Notes: generated by a model not told the origin, from the sequence alone. A stretch of 64,000 bases of DNA from Microtetraspora glauca (GCA_001570385.1 BBYL01000018.1:168751-232750); one strand, 5' to 3'; shown: positions 33,957-43,057, numbered from the stretch's first letter. Numbers and translations: made by a program.

Positions 33957-34898
33957 GTGCCCATCCCGGTGATCCTCGACTGCGACCCCGGCCATGACGA
34001 CGCCATGGCCATCCTGCTCGCGGTCGCGAACCCGGCGATCGACCTGCTCGCCGTGTCCACCGTCGCGGGCAACCAGACCGTGGCGAAGACCGCGCTCAAC
34101 GCCCGGCGGATGCTCAGCCTGGCGGGGGCCACCGGGGTGCCCGTCGCGGCCGGTTGCGACCGGCCGCTGACCGGGCCCCTGGAGATCGGCGACTACGTGC
34201 ACGGGGAGAGCGGGCTGGACGGCCCGGCGTTCGGCGAGCCGGACGTGCCCCTCGACCCGCGCCACGGCGTCGAGCTCATCCACGACATCCTCGCGGCGGC
34301 GGACGAGCCGGTCACGATCGTGGCCATCGGACCGCTGACCAACATCGCCACCCTGTTCCGGCGCCACCCCGGCGACCGGGACCGGATCCGCGAGATCGTG
34401 ATCATGGGCGGCTCGACCGAGCGGGGCAACCACACCCCGTACGCCGAGTTCAACATCGTCACCGACCCCGAGGCCGCGGCCGAGGTGCTCGAGAGCGGTG
34501 TCCCGACGACGTGGGTGGGGCTCAACGTGAGCCACCAGGCACTGGTCACCACCGACGTGCTCGACCGCATCGCCGCGCTCGGCACCCCGCTGGCCCGCGT
34601 CTGCGTGGAGCTGCTCACCTTCTTCGGGTCGAGCTACCACCAGGCGTGGGGGTTCGAGGCGCCGCCGCTGCACGACCCGATCACCCTCGCGTACCTGATC
34701 GACCCCCAGGTCATGACGTACGCGCGGGTCGGGCTGCGGATCGAGCTCGACGGCGCGTACACCAGGGGAGCCACGGTCGCGGACCTGCACGGCCGGATGG
34801 ACTGGGAGCCCAACGCCAACGTGGGCCTGATCCTCGACCGCGACCGCTTCTGGGACCTGATGATCGGCGCGATCGAGCGGCTCGGAGCGCCGGAATAG
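33957..34898 (+). CDS. Inosine-uridine nucleoside N-ribohydrolase family
   Basis: This is a 313-residue nucleoside hydrolase with the Ca2+ site DCDPGHDDA at the N-terminus, AIGPLTNIATL, IVIMGGS, EFNIVTDPEAA and the distal LHDPITLAYLIDP. These are all hallmarks of the IUNH family, which cleaves N-glycosidic bonds of nucleosides. The GTG start is two bases beyond the ThuA-like gene. It provides the best clue that the importer carries a nucleoside or ribosyl compound. Confidence 0.93.
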   Translation: MPIPVILDCDPGHDDAMAILLAVANPAIDLLAVSTVAGNQTVAKTALNARRMLSLAGATGVPVAAGCDRPLTGPLEIGDYVHGESGLDGPAFGEPDVPLDPRHGVELIHDILAAADEPVTIVAIGPLTNIATLFRRHPGDRDRIREIVIMGGSTERGNHTPYAEFNIVTDPEAAAEVLESGVPTTWVGLNVSHQALVTTDVLDRIAALGTPLARVCVELLTFFGSSYHQAWGFEAPPLHDPITLAYLIDPQVMTYARVGLRIELDGAYTRGATVADLHGRMDWEPNANVGLILDRDRFWDLMIGAIERLGAPE

Positions 34899-34989
34899 TT
34901 TCTGACCTCCAGGGATGTCTTTGCGGGGATCCTCCACGATCCTCCAGAGTCATCCAGGGTGCGCCAAGATCAACACGCACGAGTGACGC

Positions 34990-35097
34990 ACGGTTCCCAA
35001 GGGCGCCGACCTGTCCGTCCACTCCAGACCACGAAAGACGCTCGGCTGGGATACCCCGGCCGAGCGTCTCGCTCTGCTCCTTGCCGCGAACGCCTGA
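34990..35097 (+). pseudogene. IS30-type transposase C-terminal remnant
   Basis: A 35-codon stretch reads TVPKGADLSVHS, then RPRKTLGWDTPAERLALLLA and a stop. The segments VPKGADLSVHS and RPRKTLGWDTPAE are highly characteristic of the end of IS30-family transposases, but the linker normally between them is missing. So this is a decayed, internally deleted remnant. No terminal inverted repeat or other part of the element is seen. The rest of 34899-35266 holds no supported gene. Confidence 0.7.
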
Positions 35098-35266
35098 TCA
35101 GCTGTTGCGAGGCTCGGGCCGTTGCGACGTGCTTCCTGACAAAGTGGCCCGGATGTGAAGAGCCCCGTCCCTGGGTGCCGGATCGCCGTGGTGCGGTGGC
35201 GAGGACTGGACGTAGACGCTGGCCGCGGTGAAGGGGGAACCAGCTCTGGACGGAGTCTTCGGTGTT

Positions 35267-36013
35267 CTAGCTGTCCAAGGTGAGCTGCAGGGTGACGGTG
35301 GTGCCGCCACGCTGGACGGTCACCGGATAGGTGGTGCCGGCCCGCTTTTGGTCCAGGAACGTGTCCAGATCGTTGACGGTCGGGGTTGGAGTGCCCCCTA
35401 TGGAGGTGATGAGATCACCTGGCTGCAGCCCCGATATGTCGGCCTTGCTGCCGGGGTCGACGGAGACTACGCGGACGCCGCCACCCTTGGGATTGGTGTT
35501 CTTGAGGTTGGCCGCCACGACGGCCTGAACGCCGGGCTTGAAGTTCACGGTGAGCGGCTGGGTGTCGCCGTCGAGGGTGAAGGTGCCGCTGAACTGGCCG
35601 CCTGCCAATGGCACGTTGGCGTTGGCGTCGGCGACCACCTCCACGTCGTAGGGGTAGAGGAAGTCCCAGGTGTTGACATTGAACGCGCCAGTGGCTGACT
35701 TCCCGTCGGGAGCGATGGTGACCGGGCAGGCCCAGCTGCAGCGCAGGTTCACGTTGGTGATGCGGGTGTAGGGCGGAGCTTGGATGGTCACTGAGCTCTG
35801 GTGGAATCGGCGCTTGCCGTCCGGCGGATAGGTGACGGTTTGCGGGGGGCCGGGCACGTCCAGGTCGGGGACGTTCTGCTGCGGAGGTAGAGACCGTGCC
35901 GCCTGCGCGAGCGAACTCGGGTGGCTACCAGCGACGGCGGGTCCCACGCCGACCGCCAGCAGGGCCGCACTGGCGGAGAGCATGGCGCACGCCTGGACGT
36001 ACTTACGGGTCAT
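35267..36013 (-). CDS. Secreted PDZ-domain protein
   Basis: This 248-residue exported protein has a signal peptide (MTRKYVQAC...PAVAG), a Pro-rich segment, a beta-rich middle domain with two Cys (LRCSWACPVT) and a C-terminal PDZ domain (VRVVSVDPGSKADISGLQPGDLITSIGGTPT). No protease domain is present. It probably acts as a scaffold or substrate-binding protein outside the membrane. ATG 36013 is favoured over an upstream TTG because of the AAAGG site and correct signal-peptide placement. Confidence 0.8.
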   Translation of the reverse strand: MTRKYVQACAMLSASAALLAVGVGPAVAGSHPSSLAQAARSLPPQQNVPDLDVPGPPQTVTYPPDGKRRFHQSSVTIQAPPYTRITNVNLRCSWACPVTIAPDGKSATGAFNVNTWDFLYPYDVEVVADANANVPLAGGQFSGTFTLDGDTQPLTVNFKPGVQAVVAANLKNTNPKGGGVRVVSVDPGSKADISGLQPGDLITSIGGTPTPTVNDLDTFLDQKRAGTTYPVTVQRGGTTVTLQLTLDS

Positions 36014-36178
36014 GTATGTCGACCTTTCCTTCAAGATTCTTCGCGCATTGTCACATCGTGATCACTCTCTGTTGGGGACGCCGATCCGGCTGTGCGGGCA
36101 AAGATTACGAAGATGCGTGTCACCCGCCGATCTGCTGGGCCACGGTGTTCATAGGCGGAACCCAGGCATAGTGCACAA

Positions 36179-37306
36179 TCACCGAGGGGGTACTTCTGGG
36201 CGGCTCCCGAAATCGCGGAGAAACGCGTCCCGTTCCCATGTGGACAGCAGGCTCGAAGGGATCGTGAGGTCCCGCGCGGAATCCTGGCGGGGCGAGCCGG
36301 CGGCGGGCCGGTACCGATCGGTGTCCCTGTGCCAGCGGTACGAGCCGGCGGCCCAGCCCTGGATGGCCTGGGCATGCCGCAGGAGGGCACGCTGAGTCTC
36401 AGGATCCGCATGCAGGTCGTGCAGCACTTGCGGGAGGTCCGTCTCGACGTTCTCTTCGAGTGTCTTGACTCGACCCGTCAGGATGCGGTCAACGAAGGAG
36501 ACCGCATCCGTGAGGGAGACACCGAGGAGTTCCTGGGCCACGTGCACGATGTTGTTCCTGGCGACGCCCTCGCGGACTTCCTTGGGATAGGACACGATGT
36601 CGTTGTGCAGATCGACCGTGTCCCGGAATGAGTCGATCAGCACAGTGAACGGCCGGGTGCCCCGGATGTCATCGGGGATCTCCCAACCGAGCGAGTGCTC
36701 CATCAGTAGCGCGCTGCACCCGGCCGCCCCGTAGTCACGGCGCATCTCGGCCTGCTCGATGAGGTCGGGAAACCGGTGGCGTTCGAGGTTCTCTGTCTCC
36801 CACAGCGATGCCTCCAGGAACTGCCGTACGGACCTGGTGTACAGCAGGCGCCACGGAATCGATGCCGAGGGCGCCGTGCGGCGCCACAGGTCGGCCAGCG
36901 CACGTTCCACAGGATGCTCGGGAGGTGGCACCAAGCCGGGTGTCATGATCGGCATGAATGCCATCAGCCGCTCGATACGTCGCAGGATCTGCTCCCGGTT
37001 ACCGAGAGCTTCACACCCGGCGCTGAAGACGTCGTCCAGGCACCAGATGAGGCTGTGCCAGCCAGACAACAGCTCCAGCTCCTCGGCACAGGCATGGGGA
37101 TAGGTCCAGGCGGTGAACCGGGTGAAGTCCGCCCTGTCGAAGGTCTCCGCACTCCAGCCACCGTGGAAGGAGTCGGTGCCCAGTGGCTCAAGAAGACCCA
37201 CAGCGCATGCCCAGGCGCGAACTCGGGGACGGACGGCCTCCAGGTGCGGATTCGCCCTGGCCTGGAACGGCATATAGAACAAGGGGAGCTGGAAGGCGTC
37301 CGTCAA
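36179..37306 (-). CDS. Class I terpene cyclase (sesquiterpene type)
   Basis: This 375-residue bacterial terpene synthase opens with FQLPLFYMPFQARANPHLE, similar to germacradienol/geosmin-type cyclases. The first metal motif is DDVFS at 91-95, lacking the final acidic residue of DDxxD. The NSE triad is intact (N235, S239, E243 in NDIVSYPKE), and a C-terminal RY pair is near the end (RDTDRY). The TTG start at 37306 has an excellent AGGAGG seven bases upstream. No P450, methyltransferase or prenyl synthase gene is adjacent, so it is an orphan cyclase. Product cannot be predicted. Confidence 0.88.
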   Translation of the reverse strand: MTDAFQLPLFYMPFQARANPHLEAVRPRVRAWACAVGLLEPLGTDSFHGGWSAETFDRADFTRFTAWTYPHACAEELELLSGWHSLIWCLDDVFSAGCEALGNREQILRRIERLMAFMPIMTPGLVPPPEHPVERALADLWRRTAPSASIPWRLLYTRSVRQFLEASLWETENLERHRFPDLIEQAEMRRDYGAAGCSALLMEHSLGWEIPDDIRGTRPFTVLIDSFRDTVDLHNDIVSYPKEVREGVARNNIVHVAQELLGVSLTDAVSFVDRILTGRVKTLEENVETDLPQVLHDLHADPETQRALLRHAQAIQGWAAGSYRWHRDTDRYRPAAGSPRQDSARDLTIPSSLLSTWERDAFLRDFGSRPEVPPR

Positions 37307-37675
37307 CGCGGCCTCCTGGATGGTGCCGTCAGTTCGAGGTCACGCTGGGGCGTGGACCGCGCAGATCCCCAACCCACGCGCGTAGGTCGCCGTCGCATGT
37401 CCAGCACGGTCCATGTCGCCCCCTCTGGAGCGGCAACCCGTTGTGTGAACGCCACATCACCCTCTGTCGCAGTCATTGGCGACAGCACCCTAAGGCATCG
37501 GATATCTCTCCGCTGACGAACACGGAACTCAGTCCAGATGGCCTGTCACTGATGCCGGCGGCACTGTCCCCGGCCTGATATTCGGCCTGGTCCGGGGTGC
37601 GATCGGCTACGCGCTGCGGTTGCGTGCGTTCGCCTCGGCGGCGGCGGGTGTGCGCGCCGCGGGACCCGTAGGTTC
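37307..37675. promoter_or_regulatory. Upstream region of terpene cyclase with palindrome
   Basis: No gene is supported in this 369-bp interval. An inverted repeat CTGTCGC-n8-GCGACAG at 37464-37485 stands about 160 bp upstream of the cyclase start and could be a regulator site. The segment nearer 37670 is GC-rich and featureless. Confidence 0.4.
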
Positions 37676-38124
37676 TCAGGCGCGGGCGGTGAGGTCGCCG
37701 ATGGTCTCCCTGAGCCAACGGATCTCCGTACGGCTGGTGGCGGTGGCGATGGTGAGCAGTCCCTTGCGGAACGGATCGTCGAAGTCCGCGGCTCGCAACG
37801 GTCGGTCCCGGTCCCAGAAGAAACTGGCCGGCTGGGTCAGGAACGTGAGCCTGCGCTGAAGGACCGCCGCCTGTTCGGCGGGGTCGTCGAGGTGGCGGAG
37901 AAACGCCAGCACGGTGAACCAGCGGTTCTCGTCGGTGATGAAGAGTTCGTCGGGTTCCCGTAGGCGGCGCAGGAGCTCACTCCGGCCGTCCGGGGTCAGG
38001 ATGAGGATGTGCCTCGGGGCCGCGACGGACCCCGGCCGCGTCTCGCGCTCGAGCAGGCCGGCTCGTTCCAGGCGCTTGATCGCCGGGTAGAGGGTGCCGT
38101 CGGCGATGTGGTATAGGAGTCGCG
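37676..38124 (-). pseudogene. PadR-family regulator, 5'-truncated
   Basis: The frame encodes the wing and C-terminal dimerisation domain of a PadR regulator (HIADGTLYPAIKRLERAGLLERE, VLAFLRHLDDPAEQAAVLQRRL). The first 35-40 residues, including the first helices of the winged-helix domain, are missing. Upstream of about 38110 the strand is instead occupied by the 5' end of a divergent hydrolase gene. Any start in frame would lie inside that gene (GTG 38194). So it is probably non-functional, cut by a rearrangement. Confidence 0.65.
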
Positions 38125-38889
38125 ATGCGCGCGGCACGGGTTCGTCCGGACGGTACGACCATGCGCTGGGTCGAGCTGCCCGGTGCCGAACCACCCCGGG
38201 TGTACGCGCACGGGCTGGGATCCTCCTCCGCCCCGTACTACGCGGAAGCCGCAGCCCATCCGGCGCTCAGCGGGTTCCGCAGCCTGCTGATCGATCTTCT
38301 CGGCTTCGGTGTCAGCGACCGGCCGGCCGACGCCGCCTACACCCTCGAAGAGCACGCCGATCTGCTGGCGGAAGTGATGACCCAGGCGAACGCCACTCCG
38401 GCCGACGTCGTCGCACACAGCATGGGAGGAGGGGTCGCCATCCTCCTCGCCAGCCGGCACCCGCACCTGGTGGACCGGTTGGTCCTGGTCGACAGCCACC
38501 TCGACCACCACACGCCCGATCCGACGACGACCCCATGGAAGATGGTCGGCTACAGCGAGGAGGAATTCCTCAAGGAGGGCTGGGAACCCGTTCTGGAGGC
38601 GGCAGGGCCGCACTGGGCGGCGACGATGCGGCTGGCGGGCAGGGAAGCGCTCTACCGGACGACCGCGGACATGCTCACAGCCGCGCGGCCGACGATGCGG
38701 CAGACCCTGTTGAACCTTCGGCTCCCCCGGACGGTGCTGTACCCGGCGGCCGACGGACCGCTTCCCGGCGCGGCCGAGCTTGCCGACAACGGGGTTCGGA
38801 CCGTACCGATCCCCGACTGCGGGCACACCATCATGATCGACAACGTCGAAGGGTTCGCCACCGCCGTCGCGGCAGCGCTCGCCCGCTGA
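38125..38889 (+). CDS. Alpha/beta-hydrolase
   Basis: This 254-residue hydrolase has HGLGSSS (oxyanion), the nucleophile elbow AHSMGGG, a probable acid in the VLYPAADGPLPG region and a C-terminal His in PDCGHTIMID. The ATG has TAGGAG upstream. Only about 20 bp separate its start from the truncated PadR region, which suggests it arrived or was rejoined there. Substrate is unknown. Confidence 0.85.
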   Translation: MRAARVRPDGTTMRWVELPGAEPPRVYAHGLGSSSAPYYAEAAAHPALSGFRSLLIDLLGFGVSDRPADAAYTLEEHADLLAEVMTQANATPADVVAHSMGGGVAILLASRHPHLVDRLVLVDSHLDHHTPDPTTTPWKMVGYSEEEFLKEGWEPVLEAAGPHWAATMRLAGREALYRTTADMLTAARPTMRQTLLNLRLPRTVLYPAADGPLPGAAELADNGVRTVPIPDCGHTIMIDNVEGFATAVAAALAR

Positions 38890-39030
38890 CCAGCGAGGTC
38901 GAACGCGAGCCACCCGCGTCCTCCAGTACGTCGAAGAGCGGCGCCAGAAAGGGCTCAAGGTTCGGGTACGGCAGACTGTCGGGTATGTGCCCGTTTTGCC
39001 CTAGCCAACGTGTAGGAGCGTGAGCAGCCC

Positions 39031-40671
39031 ATGGTCCATGAGCGCGCAGGACTGCCCGCGCGGCCGTCCGACCTCGTCGACGTCGCCCGTCTGGTGACGG
39101 CGTACTACACGCTGCATCCCGATCCCGAGCAGGTGGCGCAGCGGGTGTCCTTCGGGACCTCGGGACATCGCGGTTCGGCGCTGAACACGGCCTTCAACGA
39201 GGACCACATCCTCGCGACGAGCCAGGCGATCTGCGAGTTCAGGGCGAGCAAGGGCGTGGACGGGCCGCTGTTCCTCGGCGCCGACACGCACGCCCTGTCC
39301 GAGCCGGCCCGGGCGTCCGCGCTTGAGGTCTTCGCCGCCAACGGGGTCACCGTGCTGATCGACAGCAGGGACGGCTACACGCCGACCCCCGCCGTCTCGC
39401 ACGCCATCCTGACCCACAACCGCGGCCGTACGACGGGTCTCGCGGACGGCGTCGTGGTGACCCCGTCGCACAACCCGCCGCCGGACGGCGGCTTCAAGTA
39501 CAACCCGCCGAACGGGGGCCCGGCCGACACCGACGCCACGTCGTGGATCCAGGACCGCGCCAACGCGCTGATCGCCGGAGGGCTGAAGGAGGTCAGGCGC
39601 GTGCCGTACGCGCGGGCGCTCGCTGCCGACACGACCGGCCGGTACGACTTCCTCGCGGCGTACGTGGACGACCTCGGATCGGTGCTCGACCTGGACGCGA
39701 TCAGGAACGCGGGTATCCGCATCGGCGCCGACCCGCTCGGCGGCGCGTCCGTCGCGTACTGGGGGGAGGTCGCGGAGCGGCACCGGCTGGACCTGACCGT
39801 GGTGAACCCCCTCGTCGATCCGACGTGGCGGTTCATGACGCTCGACTGGGACGGCAAGATCCGGATGGACTGCTCCTCGCCGCACGCGATGGCGTCCCTG
39901 ATCGCGGGGCGGGACGCGTACGACGTGTCCACCGGCAACGACGCCGACGCCGACCGGCACGGCATCGTCACCCCCGACGCCGGACTGCTGAACCCCAACC
40001 ACTTCCTTGCCGCGGCGATCTCCTACCTGTTCGGACACCGGCCCGGCTGGCGGGCGGAGGCCGGAATCGGCAAGACCCTGGTCAGCAGCAGCATGATCGA
40101 CCGGGTCGCCGCCGATCTGAACCGCCGCCTCGTCGAGGTCCCGGTCGGGTTCAAGTGGTTCGTGCCCGGCCTGCTCGACGGATCGCTCGGGTTCGGCGGC
40201 GAGGAGAGCGCGGGCGCGTCCTTCCTCCGCCGCGACGGATCGGTGTGGACCACCGACAAGGACGGCATCATCATGGCCCTGCTCGCCGCGGAGATCATCG
40301 CCGTCACCGGGCGCTCGCCCAGCATGCTCTACGCCGACCTGGTCGCCCGGTTCGGGAACCCGGCGTACGCGCGGGTGGACGCGCCCGCGACCCGCGAGGA
40401 GAAGGCGATCCTGTCCAGACTGTCCGCCGACCAGGTCACCGCCGACACCCTCGCCGGAGAGTCGATCACCGAGGTGCTCACGACCGCGCCCGGCAACGGA
40501 GCGCCCATCGGCGGGCTCAAGGTCTGCACCTCCAACGCGTGGTTCGCGGCCCGCCCCTCGGGCACCGAGGACGTGTACAAGATCTACGCCGAGTCGTTCC
40601 ACGGCCCCGAGCACCTCGCCCAGGTGCAGGATGAGGCCCGCGAACTGGTCGGCGACGCTCTGCGAGCCTAG
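39031..40671 (+). CDS. pgm: Phosphoglucomutase (alpha-D-glucose phosphate-specific)
   Basis: This 546-residue alpha-phosphohexomutase interconverts glucose-1-phosphate and glucose-6-phosphate. The catalytic Ser loop is TPSHNPP, metal loop GNDADADRHG, sugar-binding loop GEESAGASF and phosphate loop ARPSGTED, so all four are intact. The N-terminus FGTSGHRG is typical of the bacterial Pgm class. GGAGCG stands upstream of the ATG. It is monocistronic with its own downstream hairpin. Confidence 0.96.
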   Translation: MVHERAGLPARPSDLVDVARLVTAYYTLHPDPEQVAQRVSFGTSGHRGSALNTAFNEDHILATSQAICEFRASKGVDGPLFLGADTHALSEPARASALEVFAANGVTVLIDSRDGYTPTPAVSHAILTHNRGRTTGLADGVVVTPSHNPPPDGGFKYNPPNGGPADTDATSWIQDRANALIAGGLKEVRRVPYARALAADTTGRYDFLAAYVDDLGSVLDLDAIRNAGIRIGADPLGGASVAYWGEVAERHRLDLTVVNPLVDPTWRFMTLDWDGKIRMDCSSPHAMASLIAGRDAYDVSTGNDADADRHGIVTPDAGLLNPNHFLAAAISYLFGHRPGWRAEAGIGKTLVSSSMIDRVAADLNRRLVEVPVGFKWFVPGLLDGSLGFGGEESAGASFLRRDGSVWTTDKDGIIMALLAAEIIAVTGRSPSMLYADLVARFGNPAYARVDAPATREEKAILSRLSADQVTADTLAGESITEVLTTAPGNGAPIGGLKVCTSNAWFAARPSGTEDVYKIYAESFHGPEHLAQVQDEARELVGDALRA

Positions 40672-40813
40672 ACCTTGCGGCGTGGTTCGTGACGCGGAGA
40701 ACGATCAGGTCAGGGATGAATTCGCCCTGGCCAGGGGGGCGACTTGCGAACCGGGCCGCTCGACCCGCCAGGACCGCCGGGACCGACCGGGGCCGATCCG
40801 GACGGCGGTGCTG

Positions 40814-40840
40814 CCGAGGGGCCCCGGGGAAAAACCTCGG
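40814..40840 (+). terminator. Possible pgm terminator
   Basis: The outer arms are CCGAGG (40814-40819) and CCTCGG (40835-40840), with CCCCGGGG and a run of five A between them. It lies 140 bp after pgm and just before the convergent BpsA-like gene, and could stop transcription from both sides. Confidence 0.45.
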
Positions 40841-40858
40841 GGCGGTTACGCGGTCGGT

Positions 40859-42694
40859 TCAGGCCGTGCCGGCGACGGAACGCAGTGAGGAGGACACGGC
40901 GGAACGCAGCTCGCGCAACCGGTGCGCGGGCAACTCCAGGGGAGTGACGTCGGCCGACCACGGAGCGACGGCGGCGACGATCGAGCGAGCCTGCTTCTTG
41001 GTCGGCCCGCCCGGCAGTCTGGTCAGCGCCTCACGCCAGGTGTTGGCCAGCTTGCCGTGGGCGTTGTCCAGGATCCGGCGCAGGACCGCGTCGGTGGCGT
41101 CGTCCACGTCCCATCCCTCACCCGCGCCCCTGTCCGCGTGCGCGCTTGGGCCTGCGGCCCTGTCCCCGCCCCGGTCCTCGCCCCGGTCCTCGCCGGGAAG
41201 GGGCCGCCGTACCGCGTCGAGGACGTGGCCGTGCGCGGTGACCTCGTAGACCGGTGAGAGCAGCTCGGACAGCGCCGCGAGATCTCCCGGAGATCCACCC
41301 AGAAAGGCCCGTACGTGGTGTGCCCGGGCGGCGAGCAGCAGCCGGGGCAGCGCGCCTTCCAGCCCGGCCGGTACGGCTATGGCCACGCGTTCCGGCGCGG
41401 CGGCGTACGGCTTGGACAGCCAGGTGGACAACCGGGCCCGGGGGATCCGGGGCAGCATGTCCTTGGGCCATTCACCCACCAGGACCCCCGGAGCGAACTC
41501 CGCCGGCGCGTCCACGGTGCCCGCGGACGGTCCGGCCGCCAGAGGCTCCGCCCGCCCCGGCTCTGCCCGACCCGATTCCACCGCCCGGGACTCCACCGCC
41601 TGGGGCCCCTGGGTGTAGATCGCGGTGGCGAAGCGCTCGGTCCGCGCGGCCACGGCGGGCCGGGTCTTGGTCGTCGGACGCAGGACGTACAGGTCGGCGG
41701 CCGAGCCGATGGCCTCCGCCCCGAAGTACCGATTGAAGTCCGGATACATCGCCTCATAGGCGAGATTGAGGTCGTGGAGCGCGTTCTGGACCTTCAGCGC
41801 GAGCATCGGAGTCCGCTCACTCGCGCCGTACGCCAGGAGGATCCGGCCCTGCTCCACATCCCGCAGCCCCTCGCAGGCACGGGCGACGAACAGGCCGATG
41901 CCCTCGGGCGTGTACGGCGGATCGGTGATGGCCAGGTCGGCGTGGTCGTGGACCGAGGGCGGCAGGCCGAGACGCAGATCCGCCCAACGGGTCCGCACAT
42001 CGAGGCCGAGACGCGCGGCCTGCTCGCCGATGTAGGCGAGGATGCGCTCGTCGATGTCGACCACGGTCACCTCGACGTCCGGGTGGAGCAGCGCGACCGC
42101 GAGCGAGGTCAGGTCGTGGTCGCCCACGCACAGCAGTCGCGCGCCCGGCAGCCAGAACCTCGCGCCGAGGAGCAGCGCCCGGCGTACGACCGTTTCCGGC
42201 GTCGCCGCCACGTGGTCCAGGACGTGCAGGCCGCGCGGCGCCCCCGCGATCAGCCGCTCCATCAGCTCGACCGACTCCGTGTGGTGGGGGAGCAGGTGGC
42301 CGACCGGGTCGGCGGGCAGGACCGGCGCCGTGACGGGCTCGTCCCCGAGCAGCTCACGGCAGGCGCGGGCCTCCTCCGGAACCGGCCGGAACCGCTCGCC
42401 GGACCGTTCGGTCGCGACCTCGCGAAGAAGCGCCTCGACACCCCGCCTGGAGGTGGCGGTGGCACGGACGAGATCGGCCAGCGTCCACCAGCGGCCGTCG
42501 CACAGCAGGGCCAGGGCCAGCCGGAACCGCCGCGCGTCCACTCCGGAGAGCAGCTCCCGCAACGCCTCCCGGCCGCCAAGACCCGTACGGTGGTCCCGGC
42601 CGTGGTCCTCACGGCGATCCGGACTCCGATCCGTGCCGTGACCCGTGCCGTGACCCGTGCCGTGACCCGTGCCCTGGTATCTGCCCTGATCCAC
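40859..42694 (-). CDS. BpsA-like branched-chain polyamine synthase, enlarged
   Basis: This 611-residue homologue resembles N4-bis(aminopropyl)spermidine synthase. After a disordered N-terminus (GTGHGTGHGTG repeat) comes a winged-helix-like region (45-100). The Rossmann-type aminopropyltransferase core follows with ATPETVVRRA, CVGDHDLTSLA (motif GDHD at 191-194 where archaeal BpsA has GDDD), VVDIDERI and DPPYTPEG at 258-265. About 265 additional residues follow, beginning with an Ala/Glu/Arg-rich linker; archaeal enzymes end near 350. The C-terminal part has no recognised fold. The GTG start at 42694 lacks a clear ribosome-binding site. It converges with pgm. Confidence 0.75.
   Translation of the reverse strand: MDQGRYQGTGHGTGHGTGHGTDRSPDRREDHGRDHRTGLGGREALRELLSGVDARRFRLALALLCDGRWWTLADLVRATATSRRGVEALLREVATERSGERFRPVPEEARACRELLGDEPVTAPVLPADPVGHLLPHHTESVELMERLIAGAPRGLHVLDHVAATPETVVRRALLLGARFWLPGARLLCVGDHDLTSLAVALLHPDVEVTVVDIDERILAYIGEQAARLGLDVRTRWADLRLGLPPSVHDHADLAITDPPYTPEGIGLFVARACEGLRDVEQGRILLAYGASERTPMLALKVQNALHDLNLAYEAMYPDFNRYFGAEAIGSAADLYVLRPTTKTRPAVAARTERFATAIYTQGPQAVESRAVESGRAEPGRAEPLAAGPSAGTVDAPAEFAPGVLVGEWPKDMLPRIPRARLSTWLSKPYAAAPERVAIAVPAGLEGALPRLLLAARAHHVRAFLGGSPGDLAALSELLSPVYEVTAHGHVLDAVRRPLPGEDRGEDRGGDRAAGPSAHADRGAGEGWDVDDATDAVLRRILDNAHGKLANTWREALTRLPGGPTKKQARSIVAAVAPWSADVTPLELPAHRLRELRSAVSSSLRSVAGTA
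42635..42670. repeat. 12-bp coding tandem repeat in the BpsA-like gene
   Basis: Three exact copies of GCCGTGACCCGT encode the Gly-Thr-Gly-His repeats at the N-terminus of the BpsA-like protein. The period is a multiple of three, so length variation is tolerated. Confidence 0.85.
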
Positions 42695-43057
42695 CTGGTC
42701 ACCCTATCGACGGTGCCGACGGTCCCCGTCCGTGCCCATGCACGACGCTCTCGGTGGGAGCAGCCAGACAGACGATCTATCCTTGGCGCATGACGGACGT
42801 ACTGGCAGGCAGGGGAGGCGTGCGGACCATCGGGGCGGGGGCGGCACCAATCCCACGCGAACGGTCAGGCCCGGCCTCCCGGAGGGCCGCCGTTTCCGGT
42901 TCCCAACCTGGGAGCCCAGGGGACGTATCGCCTGTTCTGGGATGACCTCGCTTGTTACAGTGACGGCGGCGCGCGCGGGGGAGGGCCTGGCCAGCAGGCG
43001 ACCGCGTTCGGCGACATATCGGAGGCACACAGTGACGCAGCGCCAGAATCGCCAGCC
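42695..43057. other. Divergent intergenic region
   Basis: This 363-bp interval lies between the BpsA-like gene and the phosphatase gene. I see no gene that stands up on codon bias and start signals, and no clear promoter or hairpin. If the phosphatase starts later (see its entry), the interval extends to about 43100. Confidence 0.45.

Noticed and set aside
35036..35069. Perfect 11-bp hairpin AGACGCTCGGC/GCCGAGCGTCT as terminator of the nucleoside operon
   Set aside because: It lies within the transposase-derived coding remnant and may be a by-product of that sequence; no T-run follows. It could still act as a terminator, so I note it without calling it.
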